This document shows, piece by piece, positions 8,883-18,962 of a stretch of 64,000 nucleotides of DNA (position 1 is its first letter; each line of letters opens with the position of its first letter). The notes below the pieces were generated by a model, which searched no databases, had not been told where the DNA came from, and saw only the letters and a list, made by a program, of their open reading frames with translations. The DNA is from Mycobacterium numidiamassiliense (GTDB lineage Bacteria; Actinomycetota; Actinomycetes; Mycobacteriales; Mycobacteriaceae). Location: positions 3,378,966 to 3,442,965 of the forward strand of contig NZ_FUEZ01000004.1 of the NCBI RefSeq assembly GCF_900157365.1, given 5' to 3'. The translations under genes and the position numbers were made by a program.

Positions 8883-10058
8883 ATGAGCACTCTCGGCGAA
8901 GGCGAGCCAGGCGCGTTCTACCTACCGCGGCTCGACTACTACAAGTTGCCGATGGCGGCTGACCGAGGTGTTGGGTGGAAGACACTCCGCGACGCCGGCC
9001 CGGTCGTGTTCATGAACGGCTTCTACTACTTGACGCGCCGCGAGGATGTCTTGGCCGCGCTGCGCAATCCCAAGGTCTTCTCGTCACGATTGGCGCTACA
9101 ACCACCCGGCTATCCGCTGCCCGTAGTCCCGCTGGCCTTCGACCCGCCGGAACACACCCGCTATCGCAAAATCCTGCAGCCGTTTTTCAGCCCGCACGGG
9201 CTGAGCAACTCGCGGCCAGTGTTGGAGCGCCACGCCACCGAAATGATCGCTCAGTTTGCCGGCCGTGGCATGTGCGAGGCGATGGCGGATTTCGCCAGTT
9301 TGTACCCCTTTCAGGTATTCCTGGACCTTTATGGTCTGCCGCTAGAAGATCGCGACCTTTTGATTGACTGGAAGGACGCCCTGATCGCAGACAAACCCGC
9401 CCTCAGCCAGGAGGACATCGACAAGGGGTACGCGCTGATGGACTACCTCACCGACGCCATCCAGCAGCGCCGGCGGAACCCGGGCTCCGACATGTTGTCG
9501 AAAGTGATGACCAGCGAAGGGAATTTCAGCGATCTCGAACTGCTGGGTATGAGTCACCTGCTGATCCTGGCGGGATTGGACACTGTGACGGCGGCCATCG
9601 GATTCGCCCTCTTCCATCTGGCCCGCAGGCCAGATCTGCGTCTGGAACTTCGCGACAACCCCAGGAAGACAAGGGTTTTCATCGAAGAAATTGTCCGACT
9701 GGAGCCGTCCGCGCCGGTCGCGCCCAGGGTAACCACCGAATACGTCGAAGTGGGCGGCATGACGTTACCCCCTGGCACCCAGGTGCGCCTATGCATGGCC
9801 GCAATCAACCGGGACGGCAGCGACTCCATATCCACCGACGAATTGGTTCTGGACGGAAAAGTCCACCGGCACTGGGGTTTTGGTGGTGGTCCGCATCGCT
9901 GCCTAGGCTCTCACCTGGCACGAATCGAGCTGACCACCATTGTCGGCGAGTGGCTCAGGCAAATCCCCGACTTCGAACTAGCACCCGGTTACTCTCCGGA
10001 GATCAAGTTCCCGTCAAAGACCTTCGCACTCAAGGAATTACCGCTGAGCTGGAGTTGA
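8883..10058 (+). CDS. cyp143: Cytochrome P450 Cyp143
   Basis: Soluble bacterial P450 of 391 residues. The I-helix is AGLDTVTA, where Asp replaces the more common acid-alcohol Glu. The K-helix ExxR is EEIVRLEPS. The haem loop is FGGGPHRCLG with the ligand Cys at residue 340. The substrate is unknown. It is the only plus-strand gene inside the ESX-5 locus and is convergent with eccC5, exactly as in M. tuberculosis. The last codons form one arm of a large hairpin that probably ends both transcripts. Confidence 0.93.
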   Translation: MSTLGEGEPGAFYLPRLDYYKLPMAADRGVGWKTLRDAGPVVFMNGFYYLTRREDVLAALRNPKVFSSRLALQPPGYPLPVVPLAFDPPEHTRYRKILQPFFSPHGLSNSRPVLERHATEMIAQFAGRGMCEAMADFASLYPFQVFLDLYGLPLEDRDLLIDWKDALIADKPALSQEDIDKGYALMDYLTDAIQQRRRNPGSDMLSKVMTSEGNFSDLELLGMSHLLILAGLDTVTAAIGFALFHLARRPDLRLELRDNPRKTRVFIEEIVRLEPSAPVAPRVTTEYVEVGGMTLPPGTQVRLCMAAINRDGSDSISTDELVLDGKVHRHWGFGGGPHRCLGSHLARIELTTIVGEWLRQIPDFELAPGYSPEIKFPSKTFALKELPLSWS

Positions 10059-10093
10059 TTGCGGAAATCTCCACACCAACTCCAACTCAGCGG
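10041..10093. terminator. Bidirectional hairpin between cyp143 and eccC5
   Basis: The left arm CCGCTGAGCTGGAGTTG (10041-10057) pairs with 10077-10093 at 16 of 17 positions around a 19-base loop. It sits between two convergent genes, with the left arm inside the last cyp143 codons and the right arm 8 bases from the eccC5 stop. No strong T-run is present. Its position suggests a shared terminator. Confidence 0.75.
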
Positions 10094-10101
10094 TAGTCGT
10101 C

Positions 10102-13100
10102 CTACTTGCGCAGCTCGGTCGCAGCCACTTGCACGAAGACGCCGGTGTCCTCGGCCATGAGCAGGCCTCGACCACGGGGCAGCGGGCCACCCTTCATCTT
10201 GCCGCGGATGAAGCCCTCGTCGGGGTCGGCGTCCATCACCAGCAGCGGTGAGTTCGCCTGAGCGAGCGCCCGCAAGATCGGGTCGCTGCCCGCCGAAGAC
10301 CAGCCACCGAACGAGCGGCTGACGAAGACGTGCAGGCCGACGTCAGCTGCCCTGGTCACCCAGGGCGCGGCCTGGTGCAGCGGCGAATCGAAGCCGGCGG
10401 GAAGCTGCTGGATGTCGTCGACGATCAAGAAGATCTCCGGACCGCTCCACCAAGAGTGGGCCAGTAGCTCTTCTGCGGACAGGCCGGGTGGAGGTTCGCG
10501 GCTGGCCAGAAGCGCGGCCAACTGTCCCATCATCGCCTGCACGCCATCGAGGTTGTAGGCGAACTTCTCCACGTACTCCGGGCCCATTGTGGTCAGCAGC
10601 TGACGGCGCGGGTCGACCAACCAAACCTGCGCCGAGGGCCGTCCGGCCGGTGGCGTCGGTGCGGTGCTTGATCCGGGCGCGTACAGTCGGCCGATTTCGG
10701 CCATGATGGTGGCCAGGGTCGTGGTCTTGCCGCATTCGCGTCGACCCGTCACCATCAGGTGCGCGTTTTCGGCGAAGTTCAGATAGACCGGCGCCAAGTC
10801 CAATTCGGATATGGCCCAAGCGATTCCGCCTGCACCAACGCCTTGGCGGGTGTCCCGGGCGGCCAGCTCGCGCACCTGTTCCACCCCGAACTTCGCCGGC
10901 AGGCGGCGTACCGGCGGCGCCTGGCCGCTGGTGAGCCGGCTGACCGCCGCGACCACAGTGTCGGATTCGAAGACGTTGTCCGGGGTGCTGGCCAACGCCG
11001 GCCGAGCCACCAGCGTGTGCAGGCCCGCCTGCGGATCGCTGTCGAGGCGGACGTAGTTGACGGCAAGCATGCCGCGGCCGGGTTTGACCGGAACATCCTT
11101 GGCGAACCGGGACCGAACCAGCTTGGCGTCTTCCACCGCGGCCAGCCGCAACTCGATCCGCGAGCCGAAGCCACTACGCACCGGCGGCCGTAGCTCCGAT
11201 TCACGGTCGGCGGTGACGATGACGTGCACACCGAACGACGGGCCCTGGTTGATGATCAGGTTCACCTGTTCGATCAACACTTCGTTTTCCTCGGCCAACG
11301 CCCGGTAGTTGTCGATCACCAGGTAAACGTCGCCGAAGCCATCGTTGGGCACCGGGCCGGGCTCACCGCCGAACTTGCGGCGCCGGAACACCTCCATCGA
11401 GGCGATGCCGTATTCGAGGAAGCTCCGTTTGCGGTCGCGTACCAGCGCCAGCAGTTCGGCCACGGTACGGCGCACACCATAGGGATCAGTCGGTCCGGCT
11501 ACCTCACCCACGTGCGCCAACCGTGCGACCGTCGTCAGCGCGGTACCGCTGTAAGCGATGCAGTAGAACTGGACCTGCTCAGGGGTGTGGGTCAGCGCGG
11601 CCGAGCAGATGAGCGTCTGCAGTGCCGTGGTCTTGCCCGAACCGCCGGCGCCCAGGATCAGGACGTTGGCACCAGCCCCGGTGGTGTCCACCGTCCACGG
11701 TGGCTGGTCGTGCTTGAACGGACGGTCGATGATGCCAATCGGGAACACCAGGTCCCTGGCCGAGCCGTAGTCCTCCTGCCACGGGTGGCCGAGGAACCGG
11801 TTGACCAACTCGTCGATCGGGACGGGCGTGGTCAGCGGCGGCTGCCACAGGCGGTAAGGCTCGAAATCGATCTGGCGCAGCTGATCGATGATCACCGTGC
11901 CGACCTTCGGCGTCCTGATGCTCTCCTCACCTTCCTCCGGCTCGGCCTCGGCCTCGAGCAGCTCACCGTTGCCCAGCAGGGCCGCCGCCTCGATGTCTGG
12001 TCCCCCGACGCTTACCTCAAGCGGGGTGAACGAGTTGGTAAAAAGTTGCGGGCGAATGTAATCGATGCTGTGCACCAGCACCGGTGCTTCCTCGCCGTCG
12101 ATGGTGATGCCGGAGCGGTAGTAGTCCCGCCACAGGAATTCGGCCTGGAACCGGGTGATTTCCTCGAGGCTCTTACGGAAGTAACCCAACCCCGCCTGGG
12201 CGGGCAGGTTCACGGCGTTCGGCACACCGGCCGCCTGCGCCGCACCCGCGGTGCGGGCCTTCAGGACCAGCCGATAACCCATGTTCTCCATGAGCTTTTC
12301 GGCGCGGCTCTCGATGGTCTGCGACGCCATCATCAAGTGGATCCAGTACGCACGACCCTGGCGGCCGATCGAGTCGAGGACGTCGACCGCGGTCGGCATG
12401 ATGCGGAACCACTCGTAGAACTCGTCGATGACCACCACGAGCATCGGGAGCGGCGGCATGTCCTGCCCGCGTGCCCGCATCCTGGACCGCACGGAGTTGT
12501 ACTCCTTGGCGTCGTCGACGCCTGCGTTGTCGCAGACCGCCTTGCGGCGGGCGATCTCGCCCCACAGCGCGTCGAGGAAGCGCTCCATCAGGGCCTGGTC
12601 TTCTTCAAGGTCGGTGATGATCCGCGATACGTGCGGGACCCCGGCGAAGGGCTTGACCGCGGACCCACCCTTGAGGTCGGCCAAGACGAACTGCAACTCC
12701 TCTGGCGGGTGGCCGAGCATCAGCGATTCGATCACTGTTCGCACCAGCGTCGACTTACCCGAACCGGTTGTTCCCGACATGACGCCGTGTGGGCCGTCGC
12801 CGCCTTCGTCGAGCGACTTCATGTCCAAGAACAGCAGTTCGCCGTTGTCGGAGCGATTGCCGAAAGGCACCCGCAACCTCGACCGGCCCATTGTGTCGGT
12901 ACGGGCGCCCCACAATGCGTTGAAGTCGATGTCGGACGGGTCGTCAACGCCGTAGTACGACAGGATGTCTCGGGCGCCGATGTGGGCCACCCGCTGGCCG
13001 ATCTCTTCGTAGGCCTCCGCGAGCCGCCAGCGTGCCAACTTCTGGCCGAAGTCCTCTGCCTCCGCGCGGCTGACCCGGTCCGTCAGCGCGAAGAACCAGG

Positions 13101-14268
13101 GCTTGTCATCGATCACCATCCAGGTGTCGCGGTCACGGGGCAGAGCCTCGATCACGCCCTTGTCGTCAAAGCGCAGCGTCCGTTCCGGGACAGATGACCA
13201 CATCGACGAGCCGGTCAGGTCGAAGAACGTGACACCGTCGACGCCTTCGGAGCTGATCACGTACTCCCATTGGGGATCCGTCGCGTCGGCGACGATCACG
13301 TGATGCGGCGTCGGGGTCTGCGACGACGAACTGGCGTGCCGGGGCGTGAAAGACCCACGACCGGCGAACAATTCGGCCTGCTCGGCGGCGAATTCGCGCA
13401 CCGAGCTGTAGACCATACGGGCGTTGCCCGCCGCGTCCTGGCGGCGCGGATCACCGAAGTGCGGAAGCCACTTCACCCACTCCCACTCGTCCAGATTCGA
13501 CGTGACCACCACCATCTGCACGTGGTCGGGGCCATGGGAGAAGGCCAGCTGGCAGATGATGGCACGCATCAAATCCAGGACCTGCTCGCGCTCGCCGATC
13601 AGCGAATACCACGGCTCGACGAGCAGCGACACCATCTTGGGCAGGTTGTAGACGACGCTCTGGTAGCGCCCGAACTCCTGAAGTGCCTTACCGGTGACGG
13701 GTTCCAGCTCGATGTCGGTAGGCATGTTCTGGGGCTCACCCCAGGTCACCTCGGGGCGGGTCATCCCCACGCCGACGCGAACGACCCCGAAGTTGAGGTC
13801 TTTACCGTCGGGCTTGCGCTCCCACATCCGCGACGACCCCACAGCAGCGGCGAGCGTGCCCGGCGCCGGGTGGTACCAGCGGTAGTTGGCGTCCATGCTG
13901 TCGGCCGACTCGTGCGCGGTGTCGCGCAGCATGTCCAGCATCAGCATGAACTGGGCGCGCATCGAGTCGAGCTTCGGGCGGCTCATCTGCTGTTGACCAC
14001 CGAAGCGGCCACCGAACATCATCATCGCAACGCCGCCGATCATGAAGATCGGGAAGATCGCGCCGGCACCACCGAACACGCGCGAGCCGCTGCCGAAGAC
14101 CATGGCGACCATGCCGATCATCAGGCCGATCACCAGCACGCCCACCACGACCAGCCACACGGGCTTGCCTTCCGGTGGCGGAATGCTCAGCGGGGTCGGT
14201 AGGACGATGTTCTCCGGTTTGATAACCGGCGGCTTCTCCGCAGTCGGCCGGGCAAATCCACGTTTCAC
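10102..14268 (-). CDS. eccC5: EccC5, FtsK/SpoIIIE-type ATPase of ESX-5
   Basis: Motor ATPase of the ESX-5 membrane complex, 1388 residues, one fused polypeptide as expected for ESX-5. Two N-terminal membrane helices lie at about residues 37-58 and 67-86. Three ATPase domains follow, with Walker A motifs GTTGSGKS near residue 500, GAGGSGKTT near 876 and GRRECGKTT near 1174. Walker B motifs are VVVIDE, YLVIDN and FLIVDD. It starts four bases inside the end of eccB5, so the two are translationally coupled. Confidence 0.97.
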   Translation of the reverse strand: MKRGFARPTAEKPPVIKPENIVLPTPLSIPPPEGKPVWLVVVGVLVIGLMIGMVAMVFGSGSRVFGGAGAIFPIFMIGGVAMMMFGGRFGGQQQMSRPKLDSMRAQFMLMLDMLRDTAHESADSMDANYRWYHPAPGTLAAAVGSSRMWERKPDGKDLNFGVVRVGVGMTRPEVTWGEPQNMPTDIELEPVTGKALQEFGRYQSVVYNLPKMVSLLVEPWYSLIGEREQVLDLMRAIICQLAFSHGPDHVQMVVVTSNLDEWEWVKWLPHFGDPRRQDAAGNARMVYSSVREFAAEQAELFAGRGSFTPRHASSSSQTPTPHHVIVADATDPQWEYVISSEGVDGVTFFDLTGSSMWSSVPERTLRFDDKGVIEALPRDRDTWMVIDDKPWFFALTDRVSRAEAEDFGQKLARWRLAEAYEEIGQRVAHIGARDILSYYGVDDPSDIDFNALWGARTDTMGRSRLRVPFGNRSDNGELLFLDMKSLDEGGDGPHGVMSGTTGSGKSTLVRTVIESLMLGHPPEELQFVLADLKGGSAVKPFAGVPHVSRIITDLEEDQALMERFLDALWGEIARRKAVCDNAGVDDAKEYNSVRSRMRARGQDMPPLPMLVVVIDEFYEWFRIMPTAVDVLDSIGRQGRAYWIHLMMASQTIESRAEKLMENMGYRLVLKARTAGAAQAAGVPNAVNLPAQAGLGYFRKSLEEITRFQAEFLWRDYYRSGITIDGEEAPVLVHSIDYIRPQLFTNSFTPLEVSVGGPDIEAAALLGNGELLEAEAEPEEGEESIRTPKVGTVIIDQLRQIDFEPYRLWQPPLTTPVPIDELVNRFLGHPWQEDYGSARDLVFPIGIIDRPFKHDQPPWTVDTTGAGANVLILGAGGSGKTTALQTLICSAALTHTPEQVQFYCIAYSGTALTTVARLAHVGEVAGPTDPYGVRRTVAELLALVRDRKRSFLEYGIASMEVFRRRKFGGEPGPVPNDGFGDVYLVIDNYRALAEENEVLIEQVNLIINQGPSFGVHVIVTADRESELRPPVRSGFGSRIELRLAAVEDAKLVRSRFAKDVPVKPGRGMLAVNYVRLDSDPQAGLHTLVARPALASTPDNVFESDTVVAAVSRLTSGQAPPVRRLPAKFGVEQVRELAARDTRQGVGAGGIAWAISELDLAPVYLNFAENAHLMVTGRRECGKTTTLATIMAEIGRLYAPGSSTAPTPPAGRPSAQVWLVDPRRQLLTTMGPEYVEKFAYNLDGVQAMMGQLAALLASREPPPGLSAEELLAHSWWSGPEIFLIVDDIQQLPAGFDSPLHQAAPWVTRAADVGLHVFVSRSFGGWSSAGSDPILRALAQANSPLLVMDADPDEGFIRGKMKGGPLPRGRGLLMAEDTGVFVQVAATELRK

Positions 14269-15785
14269 TTCGGTACCACCAACTCTGCAGGGGACATATC
14301 CATCGGTAGGGTGTCGTGCTCCACCAGCGCGTCCGCGCGCGACAGCGTCGGGCCTTGCGGGAGCAGGCGCAGCGCCACCCAGGGCGCCAGGCCGGGCTGC
14401 GTCTGCAAGCCCAACGCCTCGCGCACTTCGCGGGTGTCGTCAACGCCGAAGCGAGCACCCGCATCCGTCAGCCACCATAGCGATTCGGTGGTCTTGGCGG
14501 CGGGATCGTTGCCGGTGACCGCCACGAAGTTGGTGAAGTTCGGGCCGAAGTAGACCTGATCGGCTTCGCGGCCGGTCGTGTCGGCCTTCACCAGCGACAC
14601 CACCCTGTTCGTGTTGTTCTGCGCCACCGGGATCGTCGGGCCGGAGATGATCTCGACACGGGCCCGGCTCTCGCCGGAGGTCTTCTCCCACCACCAGCAG
14701 GTCGCCGGGTTGTCCCGCATGTCCATCACGTTCAGCGGATTGTCCGGATAGGACGACAGATCGAGCTTGTTGACCACCGGCATCTTCGCCAGCGCGGACG
14801 GTTCCACGGTCACCGGCCGGCTGTTGTTCGCGCCACCGGCGTTTTGCATGATCTGGGCCACCAGGGGCGGCAGTGTCTGCACGCCGTCAGCGAGCACCAG
14901 CGAATACTGTTGTGGCCCACTGATTTGCGGCGTGACGATGATCGTGCCGATCGGGCCCGGCGCCCCCGGGAACGTCGCCGCGCCGCCCGCGTTCGGGGCC
15001 TCGGGCACCGTCAGTTCGGGTCCAACCGGCAACGCGTCGAACAGGGCGCGGCTCATCGGCCTCGCCATGCTGACCTGCTCGGGCGTCAAGCCAAGCGGCA
15101 GCAACACCGAGCGGTTGGCGGCGTCGATGCGCGACCGGCGACCCTGCCGGATGACCCAGGTGTCGCCGCCGTAGCTCAGCACCACCGCGTCCGAGGAGTT
15201 CAAGACCCGGCGATGCCCGCTGAGGTCGGGGCTTCCGTCGATCACGGTCACCGTCACCCCGGACGGTGTGCCGGAGCCGCTCGAGCTGGCGGCGGTGTCA
15301 CACACCAGCCACGACGAAGTGGACGGGCTCGAAGGCTTGAAATTCGACGGCGCGCCGGGGATGCCGACCATCGGACCGCGGGGCAGGCTGGCGATCTGGG
15401 CCGACCGAACCAGGTGCGGATTGTCGGCTCGCCCGGTGATCAGCCGCGCCGACGCCAGATTCAGCGCGGGGTACAGCTTCTCGCCGACGCGGACGTAGAG
15501 GGCACCGGAGTCGCGGTCGGCGATGATCGGCGATTCGTTGATCTGGCCGGACGGGCTGATGAACGAGTACAGCAGAGCGCCGAGGCAGATGACGGCCGCG
15601 GCGGAGACCGACGCCACGATGGCCAACGTCTGGCGCCGGCCGGGCTCGACCTCCATGCGGACGCGCCAGCGGGTCAGCGCCATCGAGGTTCGCCGAGCAA
15701 GGAACTGATAGCCGGTCACCTGGGTGCGCGTCGACAGCCCGAGGCCGTACCCCGTCCCGCGCTGCCCGCGACTTTCTTCCGCCAC
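14265..15785 (-). CDS. eccB5: EccB5, ESX-5 membrane complex subunit
   Basis: Core subunit of the ESX-5 translocon with a large periplasmic domain, 506 residues. A short cytosolic N terminus is followed by one membrane helix at about residues 56-78 (IVASVSAAAVICLGALLYSF). The rest is the R7-fold periplasmic part with two Cys (CDTAA and PATCWWW) that probably form the conserved disulfide. It is the first gene of the ESX-5 minus-strand unit, divergent from malQ across 405 bases. Confidence 0.96.
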   Translation of the reverse strand: MAEESRGQRGTGYGLGLSTRTQVTGYQFLARRTSMALTRWRVRMEVEPGRRQTLAIVASVSAAAVICLGALLYSFISPSGQINESPIIADRDSGALYVRVGEKLYPALNLASARLITGRADNPHLVRSAQIASLPRGPMVGIPGAPSNFKPSSPSTSSWLVCDTAASSSGSGTPSGVTVTVIDGSPDLSGHRRVLNSSDAVVLSYGGDTWVIRQGRRSRIDAANRSVLLPLGLTPEQVSMARPMSRALFDALPVGPELTVPEAPNAGGAATFPGAPGPIGTIIVTPQISGPQQYSLVLADGVQTLPPLVAQIMQNAGGANNSRPVTVEPSALAKMPVVNKLDLSSYPDNPLNVMDMRDNPATCWWWEKTSGESRARVEIISGPTIPVAQNNTNRVVSLVKADTTGREADQVYFGPNFTNFVAVTGNDPAAKTTESLWWLTDAGARFGVDDTREVREALGLQTQPGLAPWVALRLLPQGPTLSRADALVEHDTLPMDMSPAELVVPK

Positions 15786-16190
15786 TTAATCCACCATCCG
15801 GTCTGTTAAAAACGCCTGGATACAGCCCAGCGCGCGAATTACATCGATAACCGTAAGGCACCCGCAATGACCTCGCCATGCGGTGCTGAACAATTCAGCC
15901 ACGCCGGGTCGTCAGCATGGCAATCGGCGCCGCCAGCGGCTTGCACCACTGAGCTGGCACTTTTTGTAGGCGCCACCAGATCCCCCGGCTAAATTCTTCG
16001 TCGTGCTAGAACGCATGTTAACGGCGCAAGGCGAACTCGTCTTGTCGAACGCGTATCCCGACTGACTTCGCTGAGCTGCCGAAAGAATGCTGCCAAAGAA
16101 TGACGCGTCCGCTCGCGTGTCGACGTCGCAGCAGCGCGTCTCCCCCGGGCCCGCTCGCCGCAGGCCGGTGCGGGCAGCAAGATGGGCGGC
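15786..16190. other. Divergent promoter region of eccB5 and malQ, no gene
   Basis: 405 bases without a supported coding frame, expected to hold the promoter of the ESX-5 operon (minus) and of malQ (plus). I could not assign -10/-35 boxes or a clear operator with confidence. Confidence 0.5.
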
Positions 16191-18341
16191 ATGACTGAGC
16201 TCGCACCCTCGCTGGTCGAACTTGCCAACCGATTCGGCATCGCCACTCGGTATGCAGACTGGACCGGCCGGCAGGTGCCCGTCGCGGAGGCCACGCTAAT
16301 GGCCGTGCTGGCCGCGCTCGGTGTCGCGGCAAGCACCGAGCAGGAGCGCAACGTCGCTCTGACCGCTCGCCTGCGGTCATATTGGGCACGCCAGTTGCCA
16401 GCGACAATCGTCGCGCGCACCGGCGCGCCGACCCGGTTCTGGGTGCATGTGACTCACGGTTACCCCGCCGAGGTGTGGCTGCAGCTCGAAGACGGCACAG
16501 TGCGCGGCGGTGTGCAGCAGGTCGAGAACTTCACCCCGCCGTTCGAGCTGCACGGGCGCTGGGTCGGTGAGGCCAGCTTCGTGCTGCCGGGCGATCTGCC
16601 GCTGGGCTACCACCGCGTGCATCTGCGATCCGGCGAATCCGAGACCAGCACGGCGCTCATCATGACGCCGGACTGGCTCGGCCTGCCGGAGCAGCTGGGT
16701 GCCGGTCGTGCCTGGGGGCTGGCCGCTCAGCTCTATAGCGTGCGATCCCGGCAGTCGTGGGGGGTCGGCGACCTCGCCGACCTGACCGACCTGGCGGTGT
16801 GGTCGGCCTCCCGCCATGGCGCTGACTACGTGCTGGTCAATCCCCTGCACGCGGCTGGGTTTTCTGGGTCGACCGGCCGGATGGAACCGTCGCCGTATCT
16901 CCCGACCTCGCGGCGCTTCTTCAACCCGCTTTATCTTCGCGTCGAAGCGATCCCCGAATTCGCCGGCCTGATCAAACGCGGCCGGGTGCGACGGCTGCGC
17001 TCGGACGTTCAACATCGGGCCGCCCTGCTCGACGCCATCGACCGCGACAGCGCCTGGGCCGCCAAGCGCACGGCGCTGCGGCTGCTGCACCGGGTGCCCC
17101 GGTCGGCGGGACGCGAGCTGGCCTACAGCGCCTTCCTCGACCGTGAGGGCCGCGCGCTCGACGACTTCGCGACCTGGTGCGCGCTGGCCGAGGAGTACGG
17201 CGGCGATTGGCGCCGCTGGCCGAAGTCCGTCCAGCATCCCGAGGCCGCCGGCGTCGCGAAGTTCGCCCGAAAGCATCAGGAGACCATCGACTTCCACCGC
17301 TGGATGCAGTGGCAGCTCGACGAGCAGCTGGCCGCGGCGCAGTCGCAGGCGGTCCGCGCGGGAATGTCGCTCGGCATCATGCACGACCTGGCCGTCGGCG
17401 TGCATCCCGACGGGGCTGACGCGTGGGCCCTGCAGGACGTGTTGGCGCTGGGGGTAACCGCGGGTGCGCCGCCCGACGAGTTCAATCAGCTCGGCCAGGA
17501 CTGGTCACAGCCGCCGTGGCGGCCCGACCGGCTAGAAGAACAGGAATATCACCCGTTCCGTGCGCTGATCCGGGCCGTGCTGCGCCATGCCGGCGGTGTC
17601 CGCATCGACCACATCATCGGCTTGTTCCGGCTGTGGTGGATCCCCGAGGGCGCGCCACCCACTCAAGGCACCTACGTGCGCTACGACCACGAGGCGATGA
17701 TCGGCATCGTCGCACTGGAAGCCCACCGTGCCGGTGCACTCGTCGTCGGCGAGGACTTGGGCACGGTCGAGCCGTGGGTGCGCGATTACCTCTTATTACG
17801 GGGGCTGCTCGGCACTTCGATCCTGTGGTTCGAGCTGGATCGGGACGGAACGGGAGGTCCGCTGCCCGCCGAACGCTGGCGCGAGTACTGCCTGTCGTCG
17901 GTCACTACCCATGACCTGCCGCCGACGGCCGGCTACTTGGCCGGCGACCATGTGCGGCTGCGCGAGTCCCTGGGACTGCTGACCCGGCCCGTCGAGGAAG
18001 AGCTGGCATCCGATCGGGCGGAGCTGGCGGGCTGGATGGCTGAGCTGCGCCGGGTCGGACTGCTGGCGCACGGCGAAGACGATCCGGAGCAAGTCGTTCT
18101 GGCCCTCTACCGCTACCTGGGCCGTACCCCGTCGCGGTTGTTGGGGGTGGCGCTGGTTGACGCGGTCGGCGACCGACGGACCCAGAATCAGCCGGGGACC
18201 ACCGACGAATACCCCAACTGGCGCGTTCCCCTGACCGGGCCTGACGGCCGGCCCGTGATGCTCGAGGACGTGTTCACCGATCGTCGCGTAGCCACCCTGG
18301 CCGAAGCGGTGCGTTCGGCACTCGCGCCTCCGGCCGTTTAA
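16191..18341 (+). CDS. malQ: 4-alpha-glucanotransferase (amylomaltase, GH77)
   Basis: Cytosolic enzyme that transfers maltosyl and longer glucan units between alpha-1,4-glucans. With the ATG at 16191 (MTELAPSLVELANRFG) it has 716 residues, close to the mycobacterial orthologue. An ATG nine bases upstream is less likely. GH77 motifs are visible: VRIDHIIGLFRLWW with the nucleophile Asp, VVGEDLGTV with the acid/base Glu, and TTHDLPPTAG with the third carboxylate. It is next to eccB5 as in M. tuberculosis (Rv1781c/Rv1782). Confidence 0.95.
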   Translation: MTELAPSLVELANRFGIATRYADWTGRQVPVAEATLMAVLAALGVAASTEQERNVALTARLRSYWARQLPATIVARTGAPTRFWVHVTHGYPAEVWLQLEDGTVRGGVQQVENFTPPFELHGRWVGEASFVLPGDLPLGYHRVHLRSGESETSTALIMTPDWLGLPEQLGAGRAWGLAAQLYSVRSRQSWGVGDLADLTDLAVWSASRHGADYVLVNPLHAAGFSGSTGRMEPSPYLPTSRRFFNPLYLRVEAIPEFAGLIKRGRVRRLRSDVQHRAALLDAIDRDSAWAAKRTALRLLHRVPRSAGRELAYSAFLDREGRALDDFATWCALAEEYGGDWRRWPKSVQHPEAAGVAKFARKHQETIDFHRWMQWQLDEQLAAAQSQAVRAGMSLGIMHDLAVGVHPDGADAWALQDVLALGVTAGAPPDEFNQLGQDWSQPPWRPDRLEEQEYHPFRALIRAVLRHAGGVRIDHIIGLFRLWWIPEGAPPTQGTYVRYDHEAMIGIVALEAHRAGALVVGEDLGTVEPWVRDYLLLRGLLGTSILWFELDRDGTGGPLPAERWREYCLSSVTTHDLPPTAGYLAGDHVRLRESLGLLTRPVEEELASDRAELAGWMAELRRVGLLAHGEDDPEQVVLALYRYLGRTPSRLLGVALVDAVGDRRTQNQPGTTDEYPNWRVPLTGPDGRPVMLEDVFTDRRVATLAEAVRSALAPPAV

Positions 18342-18366
18342 CGCAACGCCTGCTAGCTTCGGGCCC

Positions 18367-18837
18367 ATGACCCTTTCCGCGAACGACCGGCTGGCGCTGC
18401 ATGATGTGGTGCACCGGTATGCGGCCCGAGTCGACGATCGTCAATTCGATTCTGTCACTGAGCTTTTCACCGCTGCAGCGGAACTTGCGCTGCCCGGGCC
18501 GCCGGATGCGCTGGAACCGATACATGTTCATCGGGGTCAGCGGGCCATCGCCGAGGCAGTGGCCGCGGTCGCCGCAGTGGCCCGCACCGAACACGCGATC
18601 GTCGGCGAACTCTACGACGACGGCGCGTCGGAGGGCACCGCGCGGGGTCGCATTGCGTGTATTGCCCATCATTGGACGCAGCGCGCCAACGAGGTGGTCG
18701 ATGTGGCGTGGCATCTGCGCTACGACGATGACTACGTGTTCACCGATGCGGGATGGCGGATCAGCCGCCGGGTTTTGACGATCAACGCCATCGAGACTCG
18801 TCCGGTACGCAGACTGCGGCCGAACGGCCCTAGCTAG
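18367..18837 (+). CDS. SnoaL/NTF2-like protein
   Basis: 156-residue protein that looks like a single SnoaL-like cone domain: an N-terminal helix with HDVVHRYAARVDDRQFDSVTEL, and a C-terminal strand pair around WRISRRVL. Members act as small isomerases, hydratases or ligand-binding proteins, and the function here cannot be read from the sequence. It follows malQ after 25 bases on the same strand, so cotranscription is possible. This gene is not part of the M. tuberculosis malQ neighbourhood as I recall it. Confidence 0.7.
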   Translation: MTLSANDRLALHDVVHRYAARVDDRQFDSVTELFTAAAELALPGPPDALEPIHVHRGQRAIAEAVAAVAAVARTEHAIVGELYDDGASEGTARGRIACIAHHWTQRANEVVDVAWHLRYDDDYVFTDAGWRISRRVLTINAIETRPVRRLRPNGPS

Positions 18838-18962
18838 CAGCGCGGCAGTCGTCGCACGCGTTTGGCGTTTCTCGCGCCGAAGTCGTTTGTCTGGATGGCT
18901 TTGCGGGTAGCTCGTGAAGAGGAGCAACTCGTGAGGCGAAAGGGACGGCGGAGAACAACGTG

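Noticed and set aside
11224..13197. 657-codon plus-strand frame opposite eccC5
   Set aside because: Long antisense frames are common in GC-rich genomes. The composition is His/Arg/Gln-rich and the opposite strand encodes EccC5 with all three ATPase motifs.
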